This document shows, one piece after another, positions 1 to 5,409 of a stretch of DNA of 5,409 nt. The DNA lies in contig JAEWUL010000167.1 of the NCBI GenBank assembly GCA_023459435.1, positions 1 through 5,409 of the forward strand. Direction: 5' to 3'. Made by a program: the position numbers and the translations under genes. Source of the DNA: Bacteroidota bacterium (GTDB taxonomy: Bacteria > Bacteroidota > Bacteroidia > Bacteroidales > WCHB1-69). Position 1 is the first letter of the stretch. Each line of letters opens with the position of its first letter. The notes under the pieces are model-generated. The model ran no database searches. It saw nothing but the letters and a program-made list of their open reading frames with translations, and was not told the DNA's origin.

Positions 1-153
1 GCGTGGTCTGTCGCTGCTGAATGATCTTTTGGGTCTTTCATCATTGGAATCGCGGCGTGGTCTGTCGCTGCTGAATGATCTTTTGGGTTTATCATCGCCG
101 GAAGATCTGCGAGGTCTATCATCCCCATAAGATCTGCGTGGTTTATTATCACC
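1..153 (-). repeat. 27-nt tandem coding repeats (9-residue units)
   Basis: On the minus strand, residues 43-93 form about five and two-thirds consecutive 9-residue units with a [D/E/N][R/K]P[R/K]R core. At DNA level the copies are well conserved. Positions 1-34 and 55-88 are identical over 34 bases, 54 bases (two units) apart. The remaining units are diverged copies. The array continues beyond the left edge, so its full copy number is unknown. Confidence 0.85.
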
Positions 154-279
154 TTCACCAGTTGTTCTTTTACTCCTTTCTTTACCTGAGGATTTTCCTC
201 TTGATGTTTCTCTTTTTGGCCCTTCTTCGCCTTTAGAGCGTGTTTTTGAAAAACTACGTTTCTCTTTCTTTTCTTCCAT
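1..279 (-). CDS. N-terminal part of a basic repeat-leader protein, probable rRNA pseudouridine synthase (3' end outside window)
   Basis: The frame opens with ATG at 279-277 (MEEKKEKRSFSKTRSK) and runs open for 93 codons to the left edge, so only the N-terminus is visible. All of it is low-complexity, rich in Arg, Lys, Ser, Asp and Gly, and predicted disordered. From about residue 43 it consists of 9-residue units of the type GDDRPRRSS / GDDKPKRSF / SSDRPRRDS. No catalytic domain is in the window. Long leaders of this DRPRR/KPKRSF type are known to me on RluB/RsuA-like 23S/16S rRNA pseudouridine synthases of Bacteroidota, where the basic tail would plausibly contact RNA. That assignment is inference from the leader alone; another RNA-binding protein such as a helicase is possible. 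The gene is divergent from the AraC-type regulator and has its own -7 element at 346-339. No Shine-Dalgarno sequence precedes the start, as is common in this phylum. Confidence 0.6.
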   Translation of the reverse strand, partial: MEEKKEKRSFSKTRSKGEEGPKRETSRGKSSGKERSKRTTGEGDNKPRRSYGDDRPRRSSGDDKPKRSFSSDRPRRDSNDERPKRSFSSDRPR

Positions 280-301
280 TATATCAATTAATTAACGTGA
301 T

Positions 302-330
302 AATTATGTGAAAAAATCAATCACATAATT
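302..330. promoter_or_regulatory. 10-bp perfect inverted repeat (operator or 5'-leader hairpin)
   Basis: AATTATGTGA at 302-311 is exactly inverted as TCACATAATT at 321-330, with a 9-base spacer. The inner half-sites TGTGA/TCACA resemble those of the CRP/FNR class, but that class normally has 6 bases between them, not 9. If the minus-strand -7 element at 346-339 is used, transcription would start near 332-331. The repeat would then be the first structure in the mRNA of the left-hand gene, a hairpin with a U-rich loop. It could therefore act as a DNA operator or as a 5' mRNA stem-loop; the sequence does not decide. Confidence 0.45.
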
Positions 331-338
331 TGAACCTG

Positions 339-346
339 CAAAGATA
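339..346 (-). promoter_or_regulatory. Bacteroidota -7 element for the left-hand gene
   Basis: Read on the minus strand, 346-339 is TATCTTTG followed by C, an exact match to the TAnnTTTG element recognised by the primary sigma factor of Bacteroidota. It lies about 60 bases upstream of the ATG at 279, giving an expected leader of about 53 bases. I see no convincing TTG element at -33. The element pairs symmetrically with the plus-strand copy at 361-368. Confidence 0.6.
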
Positions 347-360
347 CAGCAAAATTTTTA

Positions 361-368
361 TATCTTTG
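361..368 (+). promoter_or_regulatory. Bacteroidota -7 element for the AraC-type regulator
   Basis: TATCTTTG followed by C matches TAnnTTTG exactly. It is the mirror image of the minus-strand element: GCAAAGATA at 338-346 and TATCTTTGC at 361-369 form a 9-bp perfect inverted repeat with a 14-base spacer. Transcription would begin near 375, which lies downstream of the TTG codon at 330 and upstream of the ATG at 429. This supports the shorter regulator. No clear -33 TTG is seen at normal spacing. Confidence 0.55.
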
Positions 369-428
369 CCTTCTTTTTCAAATTCAAAAAATGATTTTTT
401 TGGAATAGCTCAACAGCAACACTTTTTT

Positions 429-1154
429 ATGAATTTTCAATTTGTAGAGCGCGTAATCCCCACAGATGGGATACAGATCATGTTTCATTATAAGACACCA
501 TTTATTGTATTGCATCAAAACCAAAAGAATGAGCATCAATCTAGATCCATTATTAGTGGTTTGAGTCATTCGTATGCAAACGTTAAAACAAATGGAACAT
601 CAGGTGTAATTTTCATCAATTTTTATCCATTAGGAGCCAGTTACTTTTTCAACTTTCCACTAACTGAAATTGAGAATAGGAACATAAATTTAAGGGAGAT
701 TTATCAAAAAGAGATCACAGAAGTTGAAGAACTTCTTTATATAAAAAACTCGATACCAGAGCGAGTAAAAGTAATAGAGGCATTTCTAACCAAAAGGTTT
801 CATCCTATTGCGAATCATGATCAACTTCTGATAGGGAAAGGGCTTGAATTGATTAAGAATCAAAAGGGTGTGATCCATACCCAATCGTTATGTGACATTT
901 TACACACTACCCCAAAAACACTTGAAAGGAAATTTTCATACTACTTAGGTAAACCGACAAAACAGATGATTAAACTAATCCGTTTCCATGATGTATTGTC
1001 TGATTTAAAGAGTTCCAAAATGATCCACTTAAGTGAATTTGCATATCAAAAAGGTTTTTACGATCAATCCCATTTTATACGTGATTTTAAATCATATACA
1101 GGGTATACACCAAAACAGTTTTATCAAAAATATCTTGATTATAAAATGGAATAA
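429..1154 (+). CDS. AraC-family transcriptional regulator
   Basis: The protein (241 residues from the ATG at 429) ends in a typical AraC/XylS DNA-binding domain, roughly residues 135-235. It has a first helix-turn-helix around 151-171 (QSLCDILHTTPKTLERKF) and a second around 201-221 (LSEFAYQKGFYDQSHFIRDF), followed by the family tail TGYTPKQF. The N-terminal half resembles the DUF6597-type sensor region of Bacteroidota regulators: VIPTDGIQIMFHY near residues 9-21 and FYPLGASYFF near 65-74. The ligand is unknown. The frame is open further upstream to a TTG at 330, which would add 33 residues (274 in all). That stretch overlaps the two -7 elements, so I take the ATG as the start; family members often carry about 30 more N-terminal residues, so the longer form is not excluded. 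Transcribed divergently from the left-hand gene, it may control that gene or itself; its targets cannot be read from the sequence. Confidence 0.82.
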   Translation: MNFQFVERVIPTDGIQIMFHYKTPFIVLHQNQKNEHQSRSIISGLSHSYANVKTNGTSGVIFINFYPLGASYFFNFPLTEIENRNINLREIYQKEITEVEELLYIKNSIPERVKVIEAFLTKRFHPIANHDQLLIGKGLELIKNQKGVIHTQSLCDILHTTPKTLERKFSYYLGKPTKQMIKLIRFHDVLSDLKSSKMIHLSEFAYQKGFYDQSHFIRDFKSYTGYTPKQFYQKYLDYKME

Positions 1155-1277
1155 TTTATTTAGAAGGATCTTTTCTTGATTCATTTGTTCAAATCTAATT
1201 AGTAGAATTAAACAGTAAGAATCCATTATCTTTTAAAACATTATGAATTTTCTCTCTGATAATTGGAAAATTTGGTG

Positions 1278-1285
1278 TAATTTTG
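1278..1285 (+). promoter_or_regulatory. Likely nusB operon promoter (-7 element)
   Basis: TAATTTTG followed by C matches TAnnTTTG, 25 bases before the nusB ATG. Transcription would start near 1292, leaving a leader of about 19 bases. That leader includes a purine-rich AAAGGAAG at 1302-1309 directly before the start, which can serve as a Shine-Dalgarno sequence. A proper -33 TTG is not evident. The rest of 1155-1310 is A/T-rich and holds only a weak hairpin after the regulator gene. Confidence 0.5.
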
Positions 1286-1310
1286 CAATTGAAAAAATGA
1301 TAAAGGAAGA

Positions 1311-2258
1311 ATGGTAAGCAGACGTTATTTGAGGACAAAGGTAATGCAAGGGGTATTTGCATTTGAAGCTAATTCAAAAGAGGATATTAATCTGGGAGAG
1401 AAAAAATTAACAGCTTCAATAGAAGGTTGTTACACTCTTTTCTTATATTTCTTTTCCCTATTTCCCGAGCTAAAGAGATATCGCTTAAACAAACTGGAAG
1501 ATTTAAAAGATAAAATGTTCCCAACATACGAAGATTTAAATCCCAATACAAAATTTGTTGAAAATATGGTGATTTCTCAGATTGAAGACAATTTATCTTT
1601 AAATCAACTATGGAATCAACATCAGATTCGCTGGGATGACCAGGGTGATTTTATTGCTCAGATTTTTCATGAAATTTCAAAATCAGAACCTTTTCAATTA
1701 TACATGAACAACGCTGAACGTAGTTATAACGATGACAAGAAGTTTGTTTTAGCAATTGTTGAAACGGTGTTTTCCCAAAGTGAATTACTTCATTGGTTTT
1801 TAGAAGAGAAAGATGTACATTGGTTTGATGATTACAACGAAGCACTATTGATGGTTTATAAAAACATTTCCTCATTCACCCAGCTCAAAGAGAACAACAA
1901 TAAAATCACTTCATTATATAAAGATCCAATAGAAGATGTAACGTTTTACAAAACCTTATTCAGAAAAGTTGTTTTATATAATAAATTTTATGGTGAAATA
2001 ATTAAAGAAAAGCTTCAGAACTGGGAGATGGAAAGGATTATGGGCATTGACATGATCCTCATGAAAATGGCGATATGTGAATTTACTGAATTTCCTGAGA
2101 TTCCCATTAAAGTGACCATCAACGAATATATTGAACTGGCAAAACTTTATAGCTCGGCAAAAAGTGGATTATTTATTAACGGATTATTGGATAAAATCGT
2201 TTTCGACCTGAAAGAAGAGGGGAAGCTAAATAAAATGGGGAGAGGTCTCATTAACTAA
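1311..2258 (+). CDS. nusB: Transcription antitermination protein NusB (long Bacteroidota form)
   Basis: NusB binds boxA RNA together with NusE (ribosomal protein S10) and keeps RNA polymerase elongating through rRNA operons. The C-terminal third carries the NusB fold: an RIMGIDMILMKMAICEF helix (about 242-258) corresponds to the family's R..D..ILR.A..E segment. It is followed by PIKVTINEYIELAKLYS and GLFINGLLDKI (about 265-295), the most conserved family stretch. The start MVSRRYLRTKVMQGVFAFE is also typical. At 315 residues it is about twice the length of E. coli NusB. The extra roughly 150 residues are a charged, helical insertion between the first helix and the C-terminal core, a form usual in Bacteroidota and not a fusion peculiar to this strain. 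AAAGGAAG lies just before the ATG. It heads the five-gene run, with 12 bases to the next start. Confidence 0.92.
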   Translation: MVSRRYLRTKVMQGVFAFEANSKEDINLGEKKLTASIEGCYTLFLYFFSLFPELKRYRLNKLEDLKDKMFPTYEDLNPNTKFVENMVISQIEDNLSLNQLWNQHQIRWDDQGDFIAQIFHEISKSEPFQLYMNNAERSYNDDKKFVLAIVETVFSQSELLHWFLEEKDVHWFDDYNEALLMVYKNISSFTQLKENNNKITSLYKDPIEDVTFYKTLFRKVVLYNKFYGEIIKEKLQNWEMERIMGIDMILMKMAICEFTEFPEIPIKVTINEYIELAKLYSSAKSGLFINGLLDKIVFDLKEEGKLNKMGRGLIN

Positions 2259-2270
2259 AAAAATATAATT

Positions 2271-2723
2271 ATGAAAAAACTTTTTTTTATACTGACAGTT
2301 TGTTTCCTTTTGATCTCCTGTAAGGATAAAAGTGGGAGTGGAATTGGCGTTGATTCGATTACAAACCCTGTTTCAGCAGATGGTATCAATCAACAAAAAG
2401 CAGAAAAAATGCCTGTTATTCAATTTGAGTCCATTACCCATGATTTTGGAAAAGTGATTCAAGGGGAACGTTTATCCTATTCTTTCAAATTTAAAAATAC
2501 CGGAAATTCAAATCTCATCATATCTTTTGTTGAATCCACCTGTGGTTGCACTACATCATCTCCACCTAAAGAACCTATTAAACCGGGAGATAGTAGTGAG
2601 ATTAAGGTCACTTTTGATTCCAAGACAAAAACCGGTGAATCAATTAATCAGGTAATGGTTACTGCAAACACATACCCCATTAATACAGTTTTAACCATTA
2701 AAGCCAACGTAATTAAACCATAA
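2271..2723 (+). CDS. DUF1573 family lipoprotein
   Basis: The 150-residue protein begins with a lipoprotein signal: MKK, a hydrophobic stretch, and the lipobox LISC with the modified Cys at residue 17. It should therefore be exported and lipid-anchored. After a polar linker (about 18-47), a single DUF1573 domain fills residues 48-148. Visible hallmarks are HDFGKVIQGE (57-66), a YSFKFKNTG strand (70-78), the family motif CGCTT (91-95) and KPGDSSEIKVTFDS (104-117). The fold is an Ig/ASH-like beta sandwich of unknown biochemical role. Genes of this family commonly sit next to nusB and yajC in Bacteroidota. Here it lies 12 bases after nusB and 16 before yajC, so it is co-transcribed with them. A link to envelope assembly or export is inference from the neighbours only. 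Confidence 0.88.
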   Translation: MKKLFFILTVCFLLISCKDKSGSGIGVDSITNPVSADGINQQKAEKMPVIQFESITHDFGKVIQGERLSYSFKFKNTGNSNLIISFVESTCGCTTSSPPKEPIKPGDSSEIKVTFDSKTKTGESINQVMVTANTYPINTVLTIKANVIKP

Positions 2724-2739
2724 TTTAAAAAAATAGACT

Positions 2740-3066
2740 ATGAACATTCAATCAATTTTATTATTCGCACAACCTGCAGCAGAAGGAGCCAAAGGTGGTA
2801 GCAGCTACACTATGTTAATTTTCTTAGGATTAATGATCCTTGTTTTTTATTTATTCATGATTCGTCCACAACAAAAGAAACAAAAACAAGTTCAACAATT
2901 CAGAGAAAACCTGAAAAAAGGGGACAAGATTGTTACTATTGGTGGTATTCACGGAAAAATTACCGATGTACAAGAGAGCACATTTACCATAGAAGTTTCT
3001 GATAATGTTAAGGTAACCATTGAGAAAGCAGCGGTTGCTATTGACGGAAACGATACGAAAAAATAA
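2740..3066 (+). CDS. yajC: Sec translocase accessory subunit YajC
   Basis: YajC is a small inner-membrane partner of SecDF-YidC in the Sec export pathway. The 108-residue length is normal. A short Ala/Gly-rich N-terminus precedes one membrane helix (about 22-41, YTMLIFLGLMILVFYLFMI). The family signature IRPQQKKQK (41-49) follows at the cytoplasmic face, then a soluble domain with GDKIVTIGGIHGKI (61-74) and an EVSDNVKVTIEKAAV segment (85-99). These motifs are diagnostic. The ATG at 2740 gives the expected N-terminus. The gene lies 16 bases after the DUF1573 gene and 9 bases before the YbbR-like gene. Confidence 0.95.
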   Translation: MNIQSILLFAQPAAEGAKGGSSYTMLIFLGLMILVFYLFMIRPQQKKQKQVQQFRENLKKGDKIVTIGGIHGKITDVQESTFTIEVSDNVKVTIEKAAVAIDGNDTKK

Positions 3067-3075
3067 CAACCCATC

Positions 3076-3501
3076 ATGTCTGAAGTTAAAGAGGATAAAA
3101 AAGGTTTACAAAAATCAATATCAGGAACTTTTCTGATCTGTTTGGTTATTTCTGTTTTGGGATGGGTCATGATTACTTTTTCCAAAGAGTATGTTCAAAC
3201 ATTAGGTTGTAGTGTAAACTATTCTCAACTGCCTAAAGGAATTAAGTCGGTTAATTCTTCAGATTCATTAATTTATATTACATTTAAAACAAAAGGTTTT
3301 AACTATCTTAAACATAGCTTTACCGATAAATACTCTGTTGTTGACTTTTCAGTAAATGAACTAACCCGGAAGAAGGGGAAGAGGAATGTATACTCATTTT
3401 CTAAAAAGGAGTTATCGGATTACATAAGAAACAGTGGCAATTTTGGTACTGCTTTTGTTGAGATTGAGAAACCGGAATCATTGACTATTTATATGAAATA
3501 G
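3076..3501 (+). CDS. Short YbbR-like membrane-anchored protein
   Basis: The 141-residue protein has a charged cytoplasmic start, one membrane helix (about 15-36, ending GWVMITFSKEYV) and an exported beta-rich region. The sequence VNYSQLPKGIK near 48-57, the segment ending SLIYITFKTKG (64-74), and the final ESLTIYMK resemble the first repeat of YbbR-like proteins. The position between yajC and coaE is where Bacteroidota carry such a gene. Those proteins are usually about 300-330 residues with at least two repeats. This one stops where the first repeat ends (TAG at 3499-3501), and coaE starts four bases later, so the second half is absent rather than frameshifted nearby. It may be a natural single-repeat form or the product of an old deletion. 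Its function is unknown; in Firmicutes the YbbR/CdaR protein modulates the diadenylate cyclase CdaA, which need not apply here. Confidence 0.72.
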   Translation: MSEVKEDKKGLQKSISGTFLICLVISVLGWVMITFSKEYVQTLGCSVNYSQLPKGIKSVNSSDSLIYITFKTKGFNYLKHSFTDKYSVVDFSVNELTRKKGKRNVYSFSKKELSDYIRNSGNFGTAFVEIEKPESLTIYMK

Positions 3502-3505
3502 ATCC

Positions 3506-4027
3506 ATGTTAAAAATTGCCTTAACAGGAGGAATCGGAACCGGGAAAACCTATCTTTCCAAACATTTTATTGAGATGGGTATTCCCGTTTTCTATGCTGA
3601 TGAAGAAGCTAAAAAACTATATGCAGATCCTCAGGTGATTCAATTTTTTAAAAACCATTTCGGGGATTCTGTTTTTTCTAATCAACAGTTGGATTTCAAA
3701 AAAATAGCAACTTTGGTTTTTTCGAATTCCGATTCTTTAACATTAGTCAATCAGTTTATCCATCCATTGGTATTATCAAAGTTCGAGGAGTGGGCTATAC
3801 AACAGAATACGCAAAGTGTAATGATGGAGAGTGCCATCATATTCGAGGCCCATTTAGAATCCTATTTTGATAAAATTATTGTTGTTGATTCCCCTTTACC
3901 TGTGAGGATAGAAAGGATTAAGAAGAGATCTCCCCATCTAACGGAAGAGGAGATATTTCAAAGAATTTCAAATCAGATTTCACAAGAAGTAAAATGCCAA
4001 AAAGCAGATTTAGTGATTCAAAATTAG
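3506..4027 (+). CDS. coaE: Dephospho-CoA kinase (short C-terminus)
   Basis: CoaE phosphorylates the 3'-hydroxyl of dephospho-CoA with ATP, the last step of coenzyme A synthesis. The P-loop GGIGTGKT is at residues 8-15. Asp32 in YADEEA corresponds to the conserved acidic residue after the second strand, IHP (85-87) and ESAIIFE (108-114) are family motifs, and the lid arginines fall in RIERIKKRS (134-142). The C-terminal RISNQ...KADLVIQN matches the family's R...Q and AD.VI.N segment. The protein ends there at 173 residues, whereas family members are usually about 195-205 and carry one more helix. All visible catalytic motifs are present, so it is probably active. It is last in the nusB run, 4 bases after the YbbR-like gene, and converges on the ROK kinase with 4 bases between stop codons. 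Confidence 0.9.
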   Translation: MLKIALTGGIGTGKTYLSKHFIEMGIPVFYADEEAKKLYADPQVIQFFKNHFGDSVFSNQQLDFKKIATLVFSNSDSLTLVNQFIHPLVLSKFEEWAIQQNTQSVMMESAIIFEAHLESYFDKIIVVDSPLPVRIERIKKRSPHLTEEEIFQRISNQISQEVKCQKADLVIQN

Positions 4028-4031
4028 ATCA

Positions 4032-4973
4032 CTATCGGGTTAAAGCAGCAGCACCCAGAATAGCCACATCATTTTCGGAGAGTGAAGAGAGTAGTATTGG
4101 TATCTCTCTTGTATAAATAAAAAGTTTATGTTTTAAAAAAGATCTTTTGATGGGGTCTAGGAAAACATCACCGGCCTGAATGGGGCCTCCCATAAGAAAA
4201 ATCGCTTCAGGTGAGGAAAAAGTAACGGCATTTGCCAGTGCTATTCCAAGGAGATATCCTGTTCTTTCATAGGTAGCTATAGCAAGAGGATCTCCCAATT
4301 TTGCTGCATCTGCTATTGTTTTCCCGGTCATCTCATTATATGGGAATGAGGCAATGATACTATCCGGGAAGGAGGGCATTAACTCCAAACAATTGGACAC
4401 AATACCACTCGAAGAAGCATATTTTTCAAGACATCCTCTGTTTCCGCAACCACACAATCTACCTTCCGGAATTAGAATTGCATGACCCATTTCTCCTGCT
4501 AATCCATCACATCCATACACGAGTTTACCATCGATTACAATACCACTTCCAACACCTGTTCCGAGAGTAAACATCATAAAATGGGACATCCCTTTGGCAC
4601 CGCCATAAACCATTTCACCATAAGTAGCAGCATTGGCATCATTAGTAACCACAACAGGATATGGAAATTGGGACTGGATCATTGATCTTAACGGAATGAT
4701 CCCTTTCATATTAAGGTTCGTAGCATTTTCTATACTTCCGGTATAATAATTGGCTGCAGGTGCTCCAATCCCAACTCCGGTAATATTTTCGGTATTGAGG
4801 TTTTTTACCAGCTTTTTGATTTCGCATACAATATCATCAACATACACTTGTGGATCCGAATACTGTGATGTTTTTAAGTTAGATCTGGAAAGTATGGTCC
4901 CATTTCCATTTACCAGACCAATATCTGTATTTGTACCTCCAATGTCAATCCCTATTGAATATATCTGTTTCAT
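4032..4973 (-). CDS. ROK-family sugar kinase (glucokinase-like)
   Basis: This 313-residue protein has the full ROK layout and the usual length. The ATP-phosphate loop is GIDIGGTNTDIGLV (8-21), the catalytic base is Asp112 in TNDANAATYGE, and a second glycine-rich loop LGTGVGSGIVIDG lies at 137-149. The sugar and zinc site is GEMGH (160-164) with CGCGNRGCLEKYAS (174-187). Expected zinc ligands are His164, Cys174, Cys176 and Cys181, with Glu183 contacting the sugar. MGGP at 261-264 is the late adenosine-site glycine motif. It should phosphorylate glucose or another hexose (N-acetylglucosamine, N-acetylmannosamine or fructose cannot be excluded) in the cytoplasm. It has no helix-turn-helix domain, so it is a kinase rather than a ROK repressor. 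Its ATG overlaps the upstream gene's TGA, so it is probably translated by coupling from that transcript. Confidence 0.9.
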   Translation of the reverse strand: MKQIYSIGIDIGGTNTDIGLVNGNGTILSRSNLKTSQYSDPQVYVDDIVCEIKKLVKNLNTENITGVGIGAPAANYYTGSIENATNLNMKGIIPLRSMIQSQFPYPVVVTNDANAATYGEMVYGGAKGMSHFMMFTLGTGVGSGIVIDGKLVYGCDGLAGEMGHAILIPEGRLCGCGNRGCLEKYASSSGIVSNCLELMPSFPDSIIASFPYNEMTGKTIADAAKLGDPLAIATYERTGYLLGIALANAVTFSSPEAIFLMGGPIQAGDVFLDPIKRSFLKHKLFIYTREIPILLSSLSENDVAILGAAALTR

Positions 4974-5409
4974 TTTTTAATATTTAAAATTTTACTTCCT
5001 ATTAACTTGTCATAAGAGGTTCCCTCTTCTTGAAGATAGATCAATATTGTATAATCATTATTGGTTTGCCAGTGGCTTCCTTCAATATAGGTAGCGTCAA
5101 TATCGTTTTGATTTTTTGGAACAAAAACATACTGATAATTATAAAACCCTTGTTTCAAATATAATGAAGCTTCCCAATATTTGGTTTCAGGATTATAAAC
5201 GAGTTTGGCATCCGGGATAATTCTCCAGTCGGTTAATTCTCCAAAAAGGTATAGATCTCCTCCAGAAACTCTAAAATCTGCTCTTAAAGTAAAATGGGTT
5301 AGAACATAATCTTCTGTAATATCACCCTGAAAATCGTTATTAGCCCAGTAACAGGCTCCTTTAAGGGTGGTATTTGTTTCATAAAGGCCAAAAGGTCTTG
5401 CCATATCTT
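4970..5409 (-). CDS. Type IX secretion system plug protein (DUF5103), C-terminal part; 5' end outside window
   Basis: About 145 residues of the C-terminus are visible. The frame is open through the right edge, and the ATG at 5404-5402 is internal (preceded by an Asp codon, GAT), so it should not be read as the start. The sequence matches the C-terminal domain of DUF5103 proteins: ARPFGLYETN, a VLTHFTLRAD strand, GGDLYLFGELTDW, KLVYNPETKYWEASLYLKQGFYNYQYVFVP, and the closing EGSHWQTNNDYTILIY and YDKLIGSKIL. In the T9SS of Bacteroidota, this 'Plug' occupies the periplasmic opening of the SprA outer-membrane channel. The protein should be exported, but its signal peptide lies beyond the window. 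It overlaps the ROK kinase start in an ATGA arrangement (4973-4970). I see no functional link between the two beyond co-transcription. Confidence 0.85.
   Translation of the reverse strand, partial: DMARPFGLYETNTTLKGACYWANNDFQGDITEDYVLTHFTLRADFRVSGGDLYLFGELTDWRIIPDAKLVYNPETKYWEASLYLKQGFYNYQYVFVPKNQNDIDATYIEGSHWQTNNDYTILIYLQEEGTSYDKLIGSKILNIKK

Noticed and set aside
1..153. CRISPR-like array suggested by the 34-base repeats 54 bases apart
   Set aside because: The repeats are in frame in an open coding sequence, spacers are themselves diverged copies of the unit, and there is no palindromic repeat or leader.
1162..1176. Possible hairpin AGAAGG-ATC-TTTTCT after the regulator gene
   Set aside because: The stem needs two G-U pairs, is short and is not followed by a T-run. 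It is too weak to call a terminator.
1225..1250. CATTAT direct repeats flanking TTTTAAAA upstream of nusB
   Set aside because: They are short and A/T-rich, at a level expected by chance. There are no flanking features of a mobile element.
1311..2258. NusB of double length as a novel fusion
   Set aside because: A long NusB with an inserted helical region is normal in Bacteroidota, so the length is not unusual here.
4137..4148. 12-bp perfect palindrome AAAAGATCTTTT
   Set aside because: It lies inside the ROK kinase coding sequence and is explained by Lys-Arg-Ser-Phe codons in A/T-rich DNA. Nothing suggests a regulatory role.
4750..4980. Plus-strand frame of 76 codons opposite the ROK kinase
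   Set aside because: It lies antisense to a strongly supported gene and shows no recognisable motif; it is a shadow frame. The same applies to minus-strand frames at 384-569, 1651-1875 and 2851-3185.

Overview
The window looks like ordinary chromosomal DNA of a low-GC member of the phylum Bacteroidota. Five things support this: TAnnTTTG-type promoter elements, A/T-rich leaders mostly without Shine-Dalgarno sequences, an N-terminally extended NusB, a DUF1573 lipoprotein next to yajC, and the 3' part of a type IX secretion plug protein (DUF5103). The repeat-rich basic leader at the left edge and the gene order nusB - DUF1573 - yajC - ybbR-like - coaE would suit the Sphingobacteriia/Flavobacteriia side of the phylum. 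The rank below phylum is a guess from memory of such genomes.

Layout. Minus strand, 1-279: the N-terminus of a protein with a basic, disordered, 9-residue-repeat leader. It is probably an rRNA pseudouridine synthase whose catalytic part lies outside the window. Positions 280-428 are a divergent control region with two back-to-back -7 elements arranged as an inverted repeat (338-369) and a separate 10-bp inverted repeat (302-330). Plus strand, 429-1154: an AraC-type regulator, for which I prefer a later start than the longest frame. Positions 1155-1310 hold a likely nusB promoter.

Plus strand, 1311-4027: a compact five-gene run of nusB (antitermination), a DUF1573 lipoprotein, yajC (Sec accessory), a short YbbR-like membrane-anchored protein and coaE (last step of CoA synthesis). 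Gaps are 4-16 bases, so this is very likely one operon. Minus strand, 5409-4032: the end of a DUF5103 T9SS plug protein overlaps by ATGA a ROK-family sugar kinase. That kinase converges on coaE with only four bases between the stop codons.

The genes are mainly housekeeping: RNA modification and transcription elongation, protein export, CoA synthesis and sugar phosphorylation. I do not see a new defence, mobile or biosynthetic system. The points most worth a second look are the half-length YbbR-like protein, the clipped C-terminus of CoaE at the convergent junction, and the palindromic divergent control region.
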